The notes below the pieces were generated by a model, which did not search any database, had not been told where the DNA came from, and saw only the letters and a list, made by a program, of their open reading frames with translations. From Gemmatimonadota bacterium (GTDB taxonomy: Bacteria; Gemmatimonadota; Gemmatimonadetes; Longimicrobiales; Gaopeijiaceae): a DNA stretch of 64,000 nt. Where the stretch lies: positions 1-64,000 of the forward strand of contig JAWKQO010000004.1 in NCBI GenBank assembly GCA_041390105.1, written 5' to 3'. How positions within the stretch are numbered: the stretch's first letter is position 1; each line of letters begins with the position of its first letter. Made by a program: the position numbers and the translations under genes. Of the stretch, positions 10,276 to 18,121 are shown piece after piece.

Positions 10276-10318
10276 CTGGGCGGGGAGCGCCGGCAGGTCC
10301 GGCGCTCCCGGATCCCAG
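10276..10318 (-). promoter_or_regulatory. Intercistronic hairpin between atpE and atpF
   Basis: A perfect 11-bp stem (10283-10293 with 10299-10309, loop of 5 nt) is extended outward by CTGGG/CCCAG at 10276-10280 and 10314-10318. It sits just after the atpE stop codon in the transcript. There is no T-run after it, so it is more likely an mRNA-stabilising or partial attenuation element than a full terminator. Inference: it could help keep c-subunit output above that of the single-copy stator genes. Confidence 0.6.
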
Positions 10319-10321
10319 ACC

Positions 10322-10609
10322 CTAGTTGATGAACTTGAACAGCGCCGCCACCACGATCGCGAAGAGTGCCGCGCCTTCAACGAAGGCGGCGAGCAGAATC
10401 GCGAGTCCGCGGATGTCGTTGGCCGCCTCGGGCTGGCGCGCGATACCCTGGGTCGCGCCGTCACCGATCCGGCCGATACCGAGGCCAGCTCCGATCACCG
10501 CCAGACCCGCGCCGATGCCGGCACCGAGCAGGGCCAGGTAGTTCTTGGCCGTGACGGGATCGAGGTTCGCCGCGCCTTCCTGGACCGCGGTCAGCATTGC
10601 GTGCAGCAT
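10322..10609 (-). CDS. atpE: F1Fo-ATP synthase c subunit
   Basis: A 95-residue proteolipid with two membrane helices joined by the polar loop ARQPEA (57-62). Helix 1 carries the glycine-rich GAGIGAGLAVIGAGLGIG pattern and helix 2 carries the ion-binding carboxylate Glu78 in AAFVEGAALF. The residues around Glu78 lack the Ser-Thr pair typical of sodium-binding c subunits, so a proton-driven ring is more likely (inference). An N-terminal leader of about 20 residues precedes helix 1. The gene is flanked by atpB and a strong intercistronic hairpin. Confidence 0.97.
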   Translation of the reverse strand: MLHAMLTAVQEGAANLDPVTAKNYLALLGAGIGAGLAVIGAGLGIGRIGDGATQGIARQPEAANDIRGLAILLAAFVEGAALFAIVVAALFKFIN

Positions 10610-10660
10610 GGTGTCTCCATCCTAGGGATTACGGTTTTGCAACCAGGTTGAACTTGTGCG

Positions 10661-11593
10661 TCAGTGCTCGTGCTGCATGAGGCCGATGAAGACGGCCGAA
10701 AGCATGGCGAAGATGTACGCCTGGATCAGGGCCACCAGCAGCTCGAGCAGCATGATGGCGCTCACCATGGCAAACGACGCCCCCGCCACGAACCAGCGGG
10801 CCACGACGTAGCTCTGGAACACGAAGATCAGGCCGAGCAGCGAAAAGATGAGCATGTGCCCGGCTGTCATGTTGGCGAACAGCCGGATCGCGAGTGCGAA
10901 CGGCTTGGTGAACTTCGAAAGCAGCTCCACCGGGGTCATCACCAACAGCATGATGATCTTCCAGACCCCTTCCGTGCCCTCGGGGATGAAGAAGATCGTC
11001 TTCGCGTATCCTACGGGCCCCAGCTTGATGAAGCCTGCGATCTCCACCACCAGGAAGGTGATGACCGCCAGGGCAGCCGTGACCGAGAGGTTCCCTGTCG
11101 CGGTCCCCCCCCAGGGCAACAGCCCGAAGAGGTTCATGGTGAGGATGAAGAAGAACAACGTCAGGATGAACGGCACGAACTTCTCGTAGCCGTGGCCGAT
11201 GTTGGTCTTGCACACGTCGTCGCGGAAAAACACCACCATGGCCTCGACCGCGTTGGCGAAGCCGCTGGGAGCGTCCTCCACGTACTTGCGACGCACGGCC
11301 CGGGCGACCACCAACATGGCCAGCCCGCTGAGGAGTGCCGCCAGCAGCATGAGCACCAGGTGCTTCGAGGGCGACAGGTCCAGGGCGATGGGACCGAGAT
11401 GGATCGGTTCGAAGTGCGGGAAGTGCACCGGACCGATCAGGGGAAGCTCGTACTCGGCAGCGTCCAGGATGTGGTGCGAGAGCATCTCGCCCAGGTCGAA
11501 CGCACCCTCGCCGTGCCCGGCGGCCTCGGCGGCGTGTTCGGCCGCTTGGGCCGCCTCACCGGCATGTTCCTGCAGAAAGGAAAGTCCCAGCAT
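10661..11593 (-). CDS. atpB: F1Fo-ATP synthase a subunit
   Basis: A 310-residue integral membrane protein forming the proton half-channels against the c ring. The essential Arg is in FALAIRLFANMTAGH, and the C-terminal helices contain ELLVALIQAYIFAML, both diagnostic. The N-terminal 75 residues are an Ala/Glu/His-rich, non-membrane segment (HAGEAAQAAEHAAEAAGHG) that is longer than usual and probably faces the periplasm. It starts immediately after the atpI stop codon and precedes atpE by 51 nt. Confidence 0.96.
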   Translation of the reverse strand: MLGLSFLQEHAGEAAQAAEHAAEAAGHGEGAFDLGEMLSHHILDAAEYELPLIGPVHFPHFEPIHLGPIALDLSPSKHLVLMLLAALLSGLAMLVVARAVRRKYVEDAPSGFANAVEAMVVFFRDDVCKTNIGHGYEKFVPFILTLFFFILTMNLFGLLPWGGTATGNLSVTAALAVITFLVVEIAGFIKLGPVGYAKTIFFIPEGTEGVWKIIMLLVMTPVELLSKFTKPFALAIRLFANMTAGHMLIFSLLGLIFVFQSYVVARWFVAGASFAMVSAIMLLELLVALIQAYIFAMLSAVFIGLMQHEH

Positions 11594-11974
11594 CTACGGA
11601 TGGGCGGCGCGCGGCCGCATGAGGTCGAGGTTCTCCAGGACGGACTCGAACAACAACAGGGCCACCAGGTAGACCGTCAGCGCCAGCAGGAACGGGACGG
11701 CCCAGGCCGTGGGAGAGAGCGCGAGCCAAATGATCGCACCCAGCAAGACGACCATACGGGTCGCCGCCCCGGCGACCACGCCCACGGCGAAGCGCTTGGG
11801 GTCGCGCCGCACCCGGCGCAGCGCCACATAGAGCACGAGCTGGGTGGTCAAAGCAATGGCCGCCGCCAGGCTCACCCCGAACCAGGAAACGGGAGGAAGG
11901 AACAACCGCAACGCGAGCGCGGTCAGGCCAACGGCCAGCACCGATCCGCCAACGAAGGTCGTCGACCGTGTCAC
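11594..11974 (-). CDS. atpI: ATP synthase I-type membrane protein
   Basis: A 126-residue membrane protein from a GTG start at 11974 that overlaps the atpZ stop by 4 nt (GTGA). The open frame continues far upstream, but that part is out of register with atpZ and has no membrane character. Four hydrophobic segments are seen (VGGSVLAVGLTALALRLFL; FGVSLAAAIALTTQLVLYVAL; VGVVAGAATRMVVLLGAIIW; VPFLLALTVYLVALLLFESV). Position directly ahead of atpB and this topology match the ATP synthase I family, which assists c-ring assembly. Confidence 0.85.
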   Translation of the reverse strand: MTRSTTFVGGSVLAVGLTALALRLFLPPVSWFGVSLAAAIALTTQLVLYVALRRVRRDPKRFAVGVVAGAATRMVVLLGAIIWLALSPTAWAVPFLLALTVYLVALLLFESVLENLDLMRPRAAHP

Positions 11975-12234
11975 GTGTCCTCTTGGTCCTCTCGCCTCTT
12001 GCGCGGCTCCACGATCACGTGGAGGTACAGGTTGTAGAAACCCGTCGCACCTCCGAAGAACGCGCCCCCGATGGAAAGCCAGGGTACCGTTCCCAACCGC
12101 TGGTCCAGCCACAGACCGAGGAGGAAGAAGATCAGGGTCGACAGCGCCCAGGTCAGACCGAACCCGACGTAGCGTCCCTGCTCCCGCCACACTCTCCCCG
12201 GATCGTCTTCGGGCTCGGGCTTCTTCGATGCCAC
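11971..12234 (-). CDS. atpZ: AtpZ-like F1Fo accessory protein (ATPase gene 1 family)
   Basis: An 87-residue first gene of the ATP synthase operon. It has two membrane helices (LTWALSTLIFFLLGLWLDQ and SIGGAFFGGATGFYNLYLHV) with the GLWLDQRLG turn typical of the AtpZ/gene-1 family, which is linked to Mg/Ca handling or to c-ring assembly together with AtpI. It is preceded by a well-formed promoter about 33 nt upstream and overlaps atpI by 4 nt. Confidence 0.85.
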   Translation of the reverse strand: MASKKPEPEDDPGRVWREQGRYVGFGLTWALSTLIFFLLGLWLDQRLGTVPWLSIGGAFFGGATGFYNLYLHVIVEPRKRREDQEDT

Positions 12235-12266
12235 CGGAAGACCTCCGTGGGGTCCACAGCCTGACT

Positions 12267-12295
12267 ATTCTAGGCGCTTGTGAAAAAAAGCGCAA
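12267..12295 (-). promoter_or_regulatory. Sigma-70-type promoter of the ATP synthase operon
   Basis: On the minus strand TTGCGC (12295-12290) and TAGAAT (12272-12267) are separated by 17 nt, with an intervening run of seven T. The -10 matches consensus at five of six positions. The start codon of atpZ is about 33 nt downstream of the -10. CGCTTG/CAAGCG arms flank the T-run and form an inverted repeat that could be an operator. Confidence 0.65.
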
Positions 12296-12330
12296 GCGGA
12301 TCGGCCGCCCCATTCCGAGGCCCGGATCGC

Positions 12331-12582
12331 TTGACGCCGCAAGGCCTTTTCGGACATTATCCGCCGGCCCGGTCGCCTGCCCGCTGGAGGCTGGCGGCCC
12401 CCCGCGTCCGGGGGGCGGGTCCGGCTTGATCGATTCCCGTGCCGGCGGAACCCAGCGTCGTCCTCCAGGGGGGGCCGGCCGTCCCCGGCCGACCGGCCAC
12501 CAGTGCACCGGCGGTCGGGGCACCAAGGCGATGCCGGACGAGGGCTCCAAGGAGGGCCTACCCAAGGGTGACACAGGGACAG
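12331..12582 (+). promoter_or_regulatory. Candidate promoter and long leader of the moxR gene
   Basis: TTGACG (12331-12336) and CATTAT (12355-12360) are 18 nt apart on the plus strand. If used, transcription starts near 12367 and the moxR message has a GC-rich leader of about 215 nt. The reading frame is open through 12439-12582, but its translation is low-complexity Pro/Arg/Ala and unlike MoxR N-termini, so I treat it as leader. The gap 12235-12582 otherwise holds only the divergent atp promoter. Confidence 0.5.
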
Positions 12583-13584
12583 ATGGTATCGGAGGATCGC
12601 GACGCGGCGCTTCTGAAGCGGGTGGCCGAGGTCGCAGAGACCTTGAGGCGGGAGGTCGAACAGCGGATCGTCGGACAACACGAGGTGGTGGAGGGGATCC
12701 TCACGGCGCTGCTGGCCAATGGCCACGCCCTTCTCGTGGGAGTGCCCGGACTGGCCAAGACCCTTCTTGTGCAGTCCGTGGCCGAGGTCCTCGACCTCGA
12801 GTTCAGCCGGATCCAGTTCACGCCTGACCTGATGCCCACCGACATCACCGGCACCGAGGTGATCGAGGAGGACCGCACCACGGGCAAGCGCGTCTTCCGG
12901 TTCGTGCGCGGCCCCATCTTCGCAAATGTGGTCCTGGCGGACGAGATCAACCGCACCCCGCCGAAGACGCAGGCCGCCCTCCTCCAGGCGATGCAGGAGC
13001 GTGCGGTGACGGCGGCGGGTCAAACCTACACCCTCGAGCCACCGTTCTTCGTTCTGGCCACACAGAACCCGATCGAGCAGGAGGGGACCTACCCCCTCCC
13101 CGAGGCCCAGCTTGATCGGTTCATGCTGGAGCTCTCCATCGGCTATCCCTCGCGGGCCGAGGAAGAGGAGATCGCGAGGCGGACCACCGGGGATGCCGTT
13201 TCACAGTTGCGCCCTGTGGTGGCCGCCGCCGAGCTGATCCAGCTCCAGCATCTGGTCCGCCGGATCCCCGCCCCGCCTTCCCTGGTCGCCTTCGCCGTGC
13301 GGCTGGCGCGGTCCACCCGTCCCGAGGATGAGCTCGCCCCGTCGTTGATCAAGAAATACGCGTCCTGGGGCGCAGGGCCACGAGCGTCGCAGTTCCTGGT
13401 TCTGGGTGCCAAGGCGCAGGCCGCAGCGCGCGGAAGCGCACTGCCCACCGTGGACGACGTACGGGCGGTGGCGCCGGCGGTCCTGGCGCACCGACTGGTT
13501 CTCAATTTCGAAGCGGAAGCGGACGATCGGACTACCCGTGACGTGGTCGCGGAGCTGGTACAGTCAAGCACGTCATGGACGTAG
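12583..13584 (+). CDS. MoxR-family AAA+ ATPase
   Basis: A 333-residue chaperone-like ATPase from the ATG at 12583 (MVSEDRDAALLKRVAEVAE). MoxR landmarks are RIVGQHEVV (about 28-36), the Walker A loop GVPGLAKT, Walker B with VVLADEINRTPPKTQ, sensor-1 region LATQNPIEQEGTYPLPEAQLD, and the C-terminal lid domain. Members insert cofactors or remodel partner proteins, often with a VWA/DUF58 protein encoded next door. Here the next gene is a CNNM-type membrane protein instead, so the usual partner is missing locally. A start at GTG 12568 or 12439 cannot be fully excluded. Confidence 0.93.
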   Translation: MVSEDRDAALLKRVAEVAETLRREVEQRIVGQHEVVEGILTALLANGHALLVGVPGLAKTLLVQSVAEVLDLEFSRIQFTPDLMPTDITGTEVIEEDRTTGKRVFRFVRGPIFANVVLADEINRTPPKTQAALLQAMQERAVTAAGQTYTLEPPFFVLATQNPIEQEGTYPLPEAQLDRFMLELSIGYPSRAEEEEIARRTTGDAVSQLRPVVAAAELIQLQHLVRRIPAPPSLVAFAVRLARSTRPEDELAPSLIKKYASWGAGPRASQFLVLGAKAQAAARGSALPTVDDVRAVAPAVLAHRLVLNFEAEADDRTTRDVVAELVQSSTSWT

Positions 13585-13657
13585 ACCCAGGTCCCTGTAG
13601 CGACGACCCCTTCCCCCGGCGGCGCGGCATGGCCCGCCCGGCGGCTTGGCCCCGGCC

Positions 13658-14914
13658 ATGACCACGGCCTGGCTCATCACCCTGGTCGTCCTTCTGCTCG
13701 CCTCGGCCCTCCTGTCCGCGGCGGAATCGGCGTGCGGCTCGGTGGCTACCTCCAATCTCCGGGCCATGCAGGAAGAGGGGTTCAGCGGTGCCGCCGAGCT
13801 GCTCCAGCTACGGGCGCAGGCCCCACGCTCCGCGACCAGCGTTCTGCTGCTCAACCTCCTCCTCGATACCGGCGCGGTGGGGCTGGTCGTGGTATGGGCC
13901 TCGGTACGCTGGGGAGCCGGTGGTGGCTTTCTCGCCTTGGCTCTCGCCGCCCTCGTCACCTTCCTGGGTGCGGAGGTGCTTCCCCGCATGCTCGGGGCAC
14001 GGCGTCCGGTGCGGCTGGCACTCGTCAGCGCCCCCGTTCTCCTGGTGCTGGTGAGGACCCTGCGTCCGTTCATGGCACCGCTTTCGGGACTGGAGAGCTT
14101 CCTGGAACGACAGGACTCGCTGGACGGCTCGACCCGCGGTCAGCGCGAGCTTCGCGCCATCACCGCGCTCGGCCGCGAGGCGGGTGTGGTGGGCGAGGAG
14201 GAACACGATCTGGTCGAGCGGGCCTTCCGTCTCGACGAACGCACCGCCTGGGACGTCATGACGCCGCGGGTCGAGATCTTCGCCTGGAGTGATTCCCTCA
14301 CCCTGGCCGAGATCGTGCCCGAGCTGGGGCAGGTGCCCTACTCCCGGGTCCCGGTCTACCACGAGACCATCGACGAGATCACGGGGATCATGTACGTCCG
14401 GGAGGCCTACCGAGCCTTCGCCGCCGGACGAGGTGACCTTCCCCTGGCCCGCCTGGCGCGGGAGCCGCTGTTCGTGCCGGGATCGCTCCCGCTCACCCAG
14501 CTGCTGCGCTACTTCCAGGGTCGACGGATCCACATGGGCATCGTCGCCGACGAATTCGGAGGCACCGACGGGCTGGTGACGATGGAGGACGTGCTCGAGG
14601 AGCTGGTCGGCGACATTCGTGACGAGACGGATCTGGAGGAACCGTCGGTGCATCGTGTGTCGCGATCCGAGGTCATCGCGGAGGGGGCGGCCGAGCTCCG
14701 CGAGATCAACTACGCGATCAACATCTCGCTTCCGCACCTCGAACACCGCTCCTTGAACGGTTGGGTGTTGGAGGAGCTCGGGCACGTGCCTCAGGCCGGT
14801 GAGGTGGTCGAACACACCGACGCGCTCGTCGAGGTCATGGAGGCCTCGGAAACCCAGGTTCTCAAGGCCCGAGTTCGCCGCCGGTCCCCCGTCCTTGGAG
14901 CCGAGGCGAGCTGA
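13658..14914 (+). CDS. CNNM/HlyC/CorC-family membrane protein with CBS pair
   Basis: A 418-residue protein from the ATG at 13658. The first 150 residues form a DUF21-type membrane domain with four hydrophobic segments starting TAWLITLVVLLLASALLSAAES. Residues about 195-330 are two CBS motifs (AWDVMTPRVEIFAW and YSRVPVYHETIDEITGIMYV; then FVPGSLPLTQLL to DGLVTMEDVLEELVGDI). The C-terminal 80 residues are the CorC_HlyC transporter-associated domain. Family members are linked to Mg/Co efflux or sodium-coupled Mg transport; the old haemolysin name is not supported as a function. It lies between moxR and the carbonic-anhydrase-like gene, with only 2 nt to the latter. Confidence 0.93.
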   Translation: MTTAWLITLVVLLLASALLSAAESACGSVATSNLRAMQEEGFSGAAELLQLRAQAPRSATSVLLLNLLLDTGAVGLVVVWASVRWGAGGGFLALALAALVTFLGAEVLPRMLGARRPVRLALVSAPVLLVLVRTLRPFMAPLSGLESFLERQDSLDGSTRGQRELRAITALGREAGVVGEEEHDLVERAFRLDERTAWDVMTPRVEIFAWSDSLTLAEIVPELGQVPYSRVPVYHETIDEITGIMYVREAYRAFAAGRGDLPLARLAREPLFVPGSLPLTQLLRYFQGRRIHMGIVADEFGGTDGLVTMEDVLEELVGDIRDETDLEEPSVHRVSRSEVIAEGAAELREINYAINISLPHLEHRSLNGWVLEELGHVPQAGEVVEHTDALVEVMEASETQVLKARVRRRSPVLGAEAS

Positions 14915-14916
14915 CG

Positions 14917-15558
14917 GTGGCCTTGGTCGTGCCCTTCGCGGGGAAATCCCCCCGCATCGCCCCGGATGTATTCCTGGCCCCGACGGCCGTGGTGATCGGC
15001 GACGTCGTGATCGGACCGGGGTCCTCGGTCTGGTTCGGCGCCGTGCTGCGAGGCGACCACCCTCGCAATTCCATCGTGATCGGCGCCCGCGTAAGCGTGC
15101 AGGACAACTGCGTCGTGCACGTAGGGGATCCGGCTCCGACGTCCATCGACGACGACGTGACGATCGGGCACGGCGCTCGCCTGGAGAGCTGTTCGGTCGG
15201 CCGCGGCACGCTGGTGGGGATGAACGCGGTGCTCCTGCCGGGGGCGGTGGTCGGAGAGGCCTGCGTGGTGGGTGCGGGCTCCGTGGTGAAGGAGCAGGCC
15301 CATTTCGAAGACCGCAGCGTGATCGCGGGCGTTCCCGCCACCCTCAAGAAATCACTGCAGGGCTCATCGGCCACCTGGGTGGGCCGCTCCTCGAGCCACT
15401 ACGTGGAGCTCTCACGGCAGTACCTGGCCCAGGGCTACGGAGCCGCTCCGGACGATGCCCTGCAGGTATGTGAGCGTTGCGGCTTTTCGATGTACGACCG
15501 GCACTGCAAGGTCGTCTGCCCCAACTGCGGCTACCTGAGGGACTGCTCGGACCCCTAG
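14917..15558 (+). CDS. Gamma-carbonic-anhydrase-like protein with C-terminal zinc ribbon
   Basis: A 213-residue protein with GTG start, 2 nt after the CNNM gene. Residues about 10-170 are a left-handed beta-helix of the gamma-CA/PaaY/YrdA type with repeated hexapeptides (APTAVVIGDVVIGPGSSVW and so on). Of the three zinc histidines of the family, His68 (NCVVHVGD) and His85 (IGHGA) are present, but the third, expected five residues on in an HGC motif, reads ESC (Glu90). The C-terminus adds a Cys-rich module, CERCGF at 185-190 and CPNCGY at 201-206, that looks like a zinc ribbon and is not part of usual gamma-CAs. Carbonic anhydrase activity is therefore uncertain; a structural or regulatory metal protein is an alternative. 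Confidence 0.88.
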   Translation: MALVVPFAGKSPRIAPDVFLAPTAVVIGDVVIGPGSSVWFGAVLRGDHPRNSIVIGARVSVQDNCVVHVGDPAPTSIDDDVTIGHGARLESCSVGRGTLVGMNAVLLPGAVVGEACVVGAGSVVKEQAHFEDRSVIAGVPATLKKSLQGSSATWVGRSSSHYVELSRQYLAQGYGAAPDDALQVCERCGFSMYDRHCKVVCPNCGYLRDCSDP

Positions 15559-15598
15559 CGGACCGTATCCACAGAAACAGGGGCCCCCGCCATCGCGG

Positions 15599-16372
15599 TC
15601 AACCCATACCCAGGATGGAGACCGTATACCACTGCAGCAGCGGCTCCCCCCACACGTAGGTGACGGCCGCGCCCAAGGACAGGAAGATCCCGAAGGGGAC
15701 CAACTTCTCCGTCTTGATCGCGATCGGCCCGAAGATCAGCGACCCGAGGAGCGATCCCAGGAACAGGGTGAGCAGCACGCCGCTGGTCCCCAGGAAAGCA
15801 CCGATCATCGCCATCATCTTGATGTCGCCCCCTCCCATCGCGTCCTTCTTGAACGCGGCCTTCCCGAGAAGCGCCACCAGCCACAACAACCCGAATCCGA
15901 CTGCAGCACCGATGAGCGCCCTCAGCGGCTCGATACCCGCCGGGAGAAAGGACAACGCGAGACCGAGTACGGTCCCGCCGACCGAGAACTCGTCGGGAAT
16001 GATGTAGAAGCGGGCGTCCGTGAGCGCGATGCCCAGGAGAAGGGTCATGAGCACCGCTCCCCGAGCCGCCTCCGCCTGCGTACCGAGCGCGTAGAAGCTC
16101 CCGGCCCAGATGAGGCCCGTAGCCAGCTCGACGAGCGGGTACTGGACGGAAACCCGCGAACCGCACCGACGGCAGCGACCGCGCAGGATCACCCAGGAGA
16201 CCACCGGGATGTTGTCGTACCACGCGATCTGCATGCCGCAGGCACCGCATCGCGACCGCGGCCGTACCACGGACTCGTCCTGGGGCCACCGGTAGGCGCA
16301 CACATTCAGAAAGGAACCAAGCATCAAGCCGAGAATCCCGGCCAGCACCGGATCCGCCACCGGTCCGATCAT
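15599..16372 (-). CDS. pilD: Prepilin peptidase / N-methyltransferase
   Basis: A 257-residue polytopic aspartic protease that cleaves type IV prepilins after the leader Gly and methylates the new N-terminus. From the ATG at 16372 (MIGPVADPVLAGILGL) it carries the N-terminal methylase domain with the four-Cys motif (CGACG and CRRCG), the first catalytic Asp in ALTDARFYIIPDE and the second in GGGDIKMM. The open frame extends upstream only through shadow sequence of the methyltransferase gene; the ATG overlaps that gene's stop by one base. Its substrates are likely the six prepilin-like proteins at 52176-58452. It is convergent with the carbonic-anhydrase-like gene. Confidence 0.95.
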   Translation of the reverse strand: MIGPVADPVLAGILGLMLGSFLNVCAYRWPQDESVVRPRSRCGACGMQIAWYDNIPVVSWVILRGRCRRCGSRVSVQYPLVELATGLIWAGSFYALGTQAEAARGAVLMTLLLGIALTDARFYIIPDEFSVGGTVLGLALSFLPAGIEPLRALIGAAVGFGLLWLVALLGKAAFKKDAMGGGDIKMMAMIGAFLGTSGVLLTLFLGSLLGSLIFGPIAIKTEKLVPFGIFLSLGAAVTYVWGEPLLQWYTVSILGMG

Positions 16373-17217
16373 CACACTCGTCCCCCGCGAGTAGCGTTGG
16401 GGCCGTGGCCCCGCAGCGCGTGCAACAACACGGACCCGGCCACCGCTGCGTTGAGGGACTCGACCCCCCCCGCCAACGGAATGGCCACGGTCCGGGCGCC
16501 CGGGGCTCGGACCTCGGAGCGGACGCCTGCGCCTTCGTTTCCGACCACGAGGGCGCGTGCTGCGCTGGTCTCGGGAACGTCCTCGACGGCGGCGCCACTC
16601 GCTTCCGCGATCAGCACCTGAACTCCGGAGGCGTCCGCCGCCTCCCGCCAACGCGCAACGGTACACTGGGCCACCGGGATGCCGAAGCAGGTGCCCGCGG
16701 CGGCCCGCACCGCCTTGGGGCTCCAGGGGTCCGCGGTCCCGTCCAGCGCCACCACACCGGTGGCCCCGAACGCGCGCGCCGATCGGATGAGCGTGCCCAC
16801 GTTCCCCGGGTCCTGCACCTGGTCCAACACCAAGACCACGCCCGCTCCTCTCGTTAGGGTTGCCAGATCGACGCGCCCGGGCTCCGCAACCACCGCCAGC
16901 ACGCCTTGGGGGCTCTCGGTGGCAGACACGGCGGCGAGATCCTCGTCCGCGACGTCCAGGACGCTGTCCGCAGAGGCCGCCAGGGAATGAGCAAGCGCCG
17001 CGCCACCCTCGAGGGTCTCCAAGCGGGGGGAGCACAGCGCGAGAGAAGGGCGGGCCCCGTCCAGGAGCGCCTGACGCACCGAACGGATGCCTTCGACCAG
17101 AACCTGCGCCTCCCGCTCGCGCTGCTTGCGCCGATGCAGGCGCTGGACACGGCGGCGGGTCGAATCCGCGAGCCCCCCAAGAGGTTTCTCGCGCCGGCCC
17201 TCCCTTCTACTCTTCAT
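16372..17217 (-). CDS. TrmH/SpoU-family RNA 2'-O-methyltransferase
   Basis: A 281-residue SPOUT enzyme. The N-terminal substrate-binding part (about 15-110, with RLHRRKQREREAQVLVEGIRSV) resembles RlmB/TsnR-like rRNA methyltransferases. The SPOUT knot motifs are NVGTLIRSARAFGATGV, VVGNEGAGV and the C-terminal SLNAAVAGSVLLHAL. It would use S-adenosylmethionine to methylate a ribose in rRNA or tRNA; the target is not readable. The only ATG places the start at 17217, just 4 nt from the divergent thiD start, so its promoter must lie inside thiD. Confidence 0.92.
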   Translation of the reverse strand: MKSRREGRREKPLGGLADSTRRRVQRLHRRKQREREAQVLVEGIRSVRQALLDGARPSLALCSPRLETLEGGAALAHSLAASADSVLDVADEDLAAVSATESPQGVLAVVAEPGRVDLATLTRGAGVVLVLDQVQDPGNVGTLIRSARAFGATGVVALDGTADPWSPKAVRAAAGTCFGIPVAQCTVARWREAADASGVQVLIAEASGAAVEDVPETSAARALVVGNEGAGVRSEVRAPGARTVAIPLAGGVESLNAAVAGSVLLHALRGHGPNATRGGRV

Positions 17218-17221
17218 TCCC

Positions 17222-18052
17222 GTGAAACCCTATCGTCGCCCTATCGCGTGTACGGTTGCCGGCTCGGACTCTGGAGGGGGCGCCGGAATCCAGGCGGACC
17301 TGAAGACGTTCCACCAGTTCGGCGTCTTCGGGACCAGCGTCCTGACCGCGATCACGGCGCAGAATACGCTGGGTGTGCGCGCGGTGCATACGGTCCCCCT
17401 CGATGTGGTCACACTCCAGGTCGAGGCCCTGGCCACCGACCTTCCGCCGGCGGCGATCAAGAGCGGCATGCTGGGCTCGGCCGAGCTGGTCGACGCCGTA
17501 GCCGACGCCGTGGAACGCTGGAGCTGGCGCCCGTTGGTCGTCGATCCGGTCATGGTGGCAACGTCCGGCGATCGACTCCTCGCCGAGGGAGCCGAGCAGA
17601 GAATCCGGGAGCGCTTGCTCCCCCTTGCCACGCTGGTGACGCCCAATCGCGACGAGGCCATGCTGCTCACCGGTCAGGCGATCGATTCGCCCGAGGACGC
17701 CGAGCGAGCCGCCCGCACGCTGGTTGCCATGGGAGCGGCCGCCGCGCTCGTGAAGGGCGGACACGGTCCCGCCCCCAGCGAGACCCTGGTCGACGTACTG
17801 TTCGACGGCCAACGGATCCATCGCTTCGCGCACCGAAGGATCCCGACTCGGCACACGCACGGAACCGGGTGCACGCTGTCCGCCGCCGTCACGGCCGGGC
17901 TCGCCTGGGGACGGGCTTTGCCTGAGGCGACCGAGGCGGCCGTCGCGTTCGTAGCGCAGGCCATCGAGCGTGCGCCAGGCCTGGGTGCGGGATCGGGACC
18001 CGTCGATCACTTCACGCCTCCACCGGCGTGGGCGTCCCCGTTGGTGCGCTGA
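17222..18052 (+). CDS. thiD: Hydroxymethylpyrimidine / phosphomethylpyrimidine kinase
   Basis: A 276-residue ribokinase-fold enzyme that phosphorylates HMP and HMP-P in thiamine synthesis or salvage. The start is GTG at 17222 (MKPYRRPIACTVAGSDSGG). Family motifs are AGSDSGGGAGIQADLKTF, the substrate loop around VVDPVMVATSG, and the anion-hole/catalytic segment THGTGCTLSAAV near the C-terminus. No TPP riboswitch can precede it because the upstream sequence is the coding region of the divergent methyltransferase, and no other thiamine genes are in the window. No clear ribosome-binding site is visible. Confidence 0.95.
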   Translation: MKPYRRPIACTVAGSDSGGGAGIQADLKTFHQFGVFGTSVLTAITAQNTLGVRAVHTVPLDVVTLQVEALATDLPPAAIKSGMLGSAELVDAVADAVERWSWRPLVVDPVMVATSGDRLLAEGAEQRIRERLLPLATLVTPNRDEAMLLTGQAIDSPEDAERAARTLVAMGAAAALVKGGHGPAPSETLVDVLFDGQRIHRFAHRRIPTRHTHGTGCTLSAAVTAGLAWGRALPEATEAAVAFVAQAIERAPGLGAGSGPVDHFTPPPAWASPLVR

Positions 18053-18121
18053 CCGGTCGCGGAGCGGCCGATCGCAGCGCAGGGTGGTCCATCGAAGCGG
18101 ACGGTCTCCGCCTCGGACCGA

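Noticed and set aside
12439..12582. N-terminal extension of MoxR from GTG 12439
   Set aside because: The translated extension is Pro/Arg/Ala low-complexity and unlike any MoxR N-terminus.
17087..17221. TPP riboswitch ahead of thiD
   Set aside because: The upstream sequence is coding on the other strand and has no THI-box pattern; thiD starts 4 nt from the divergent gene.
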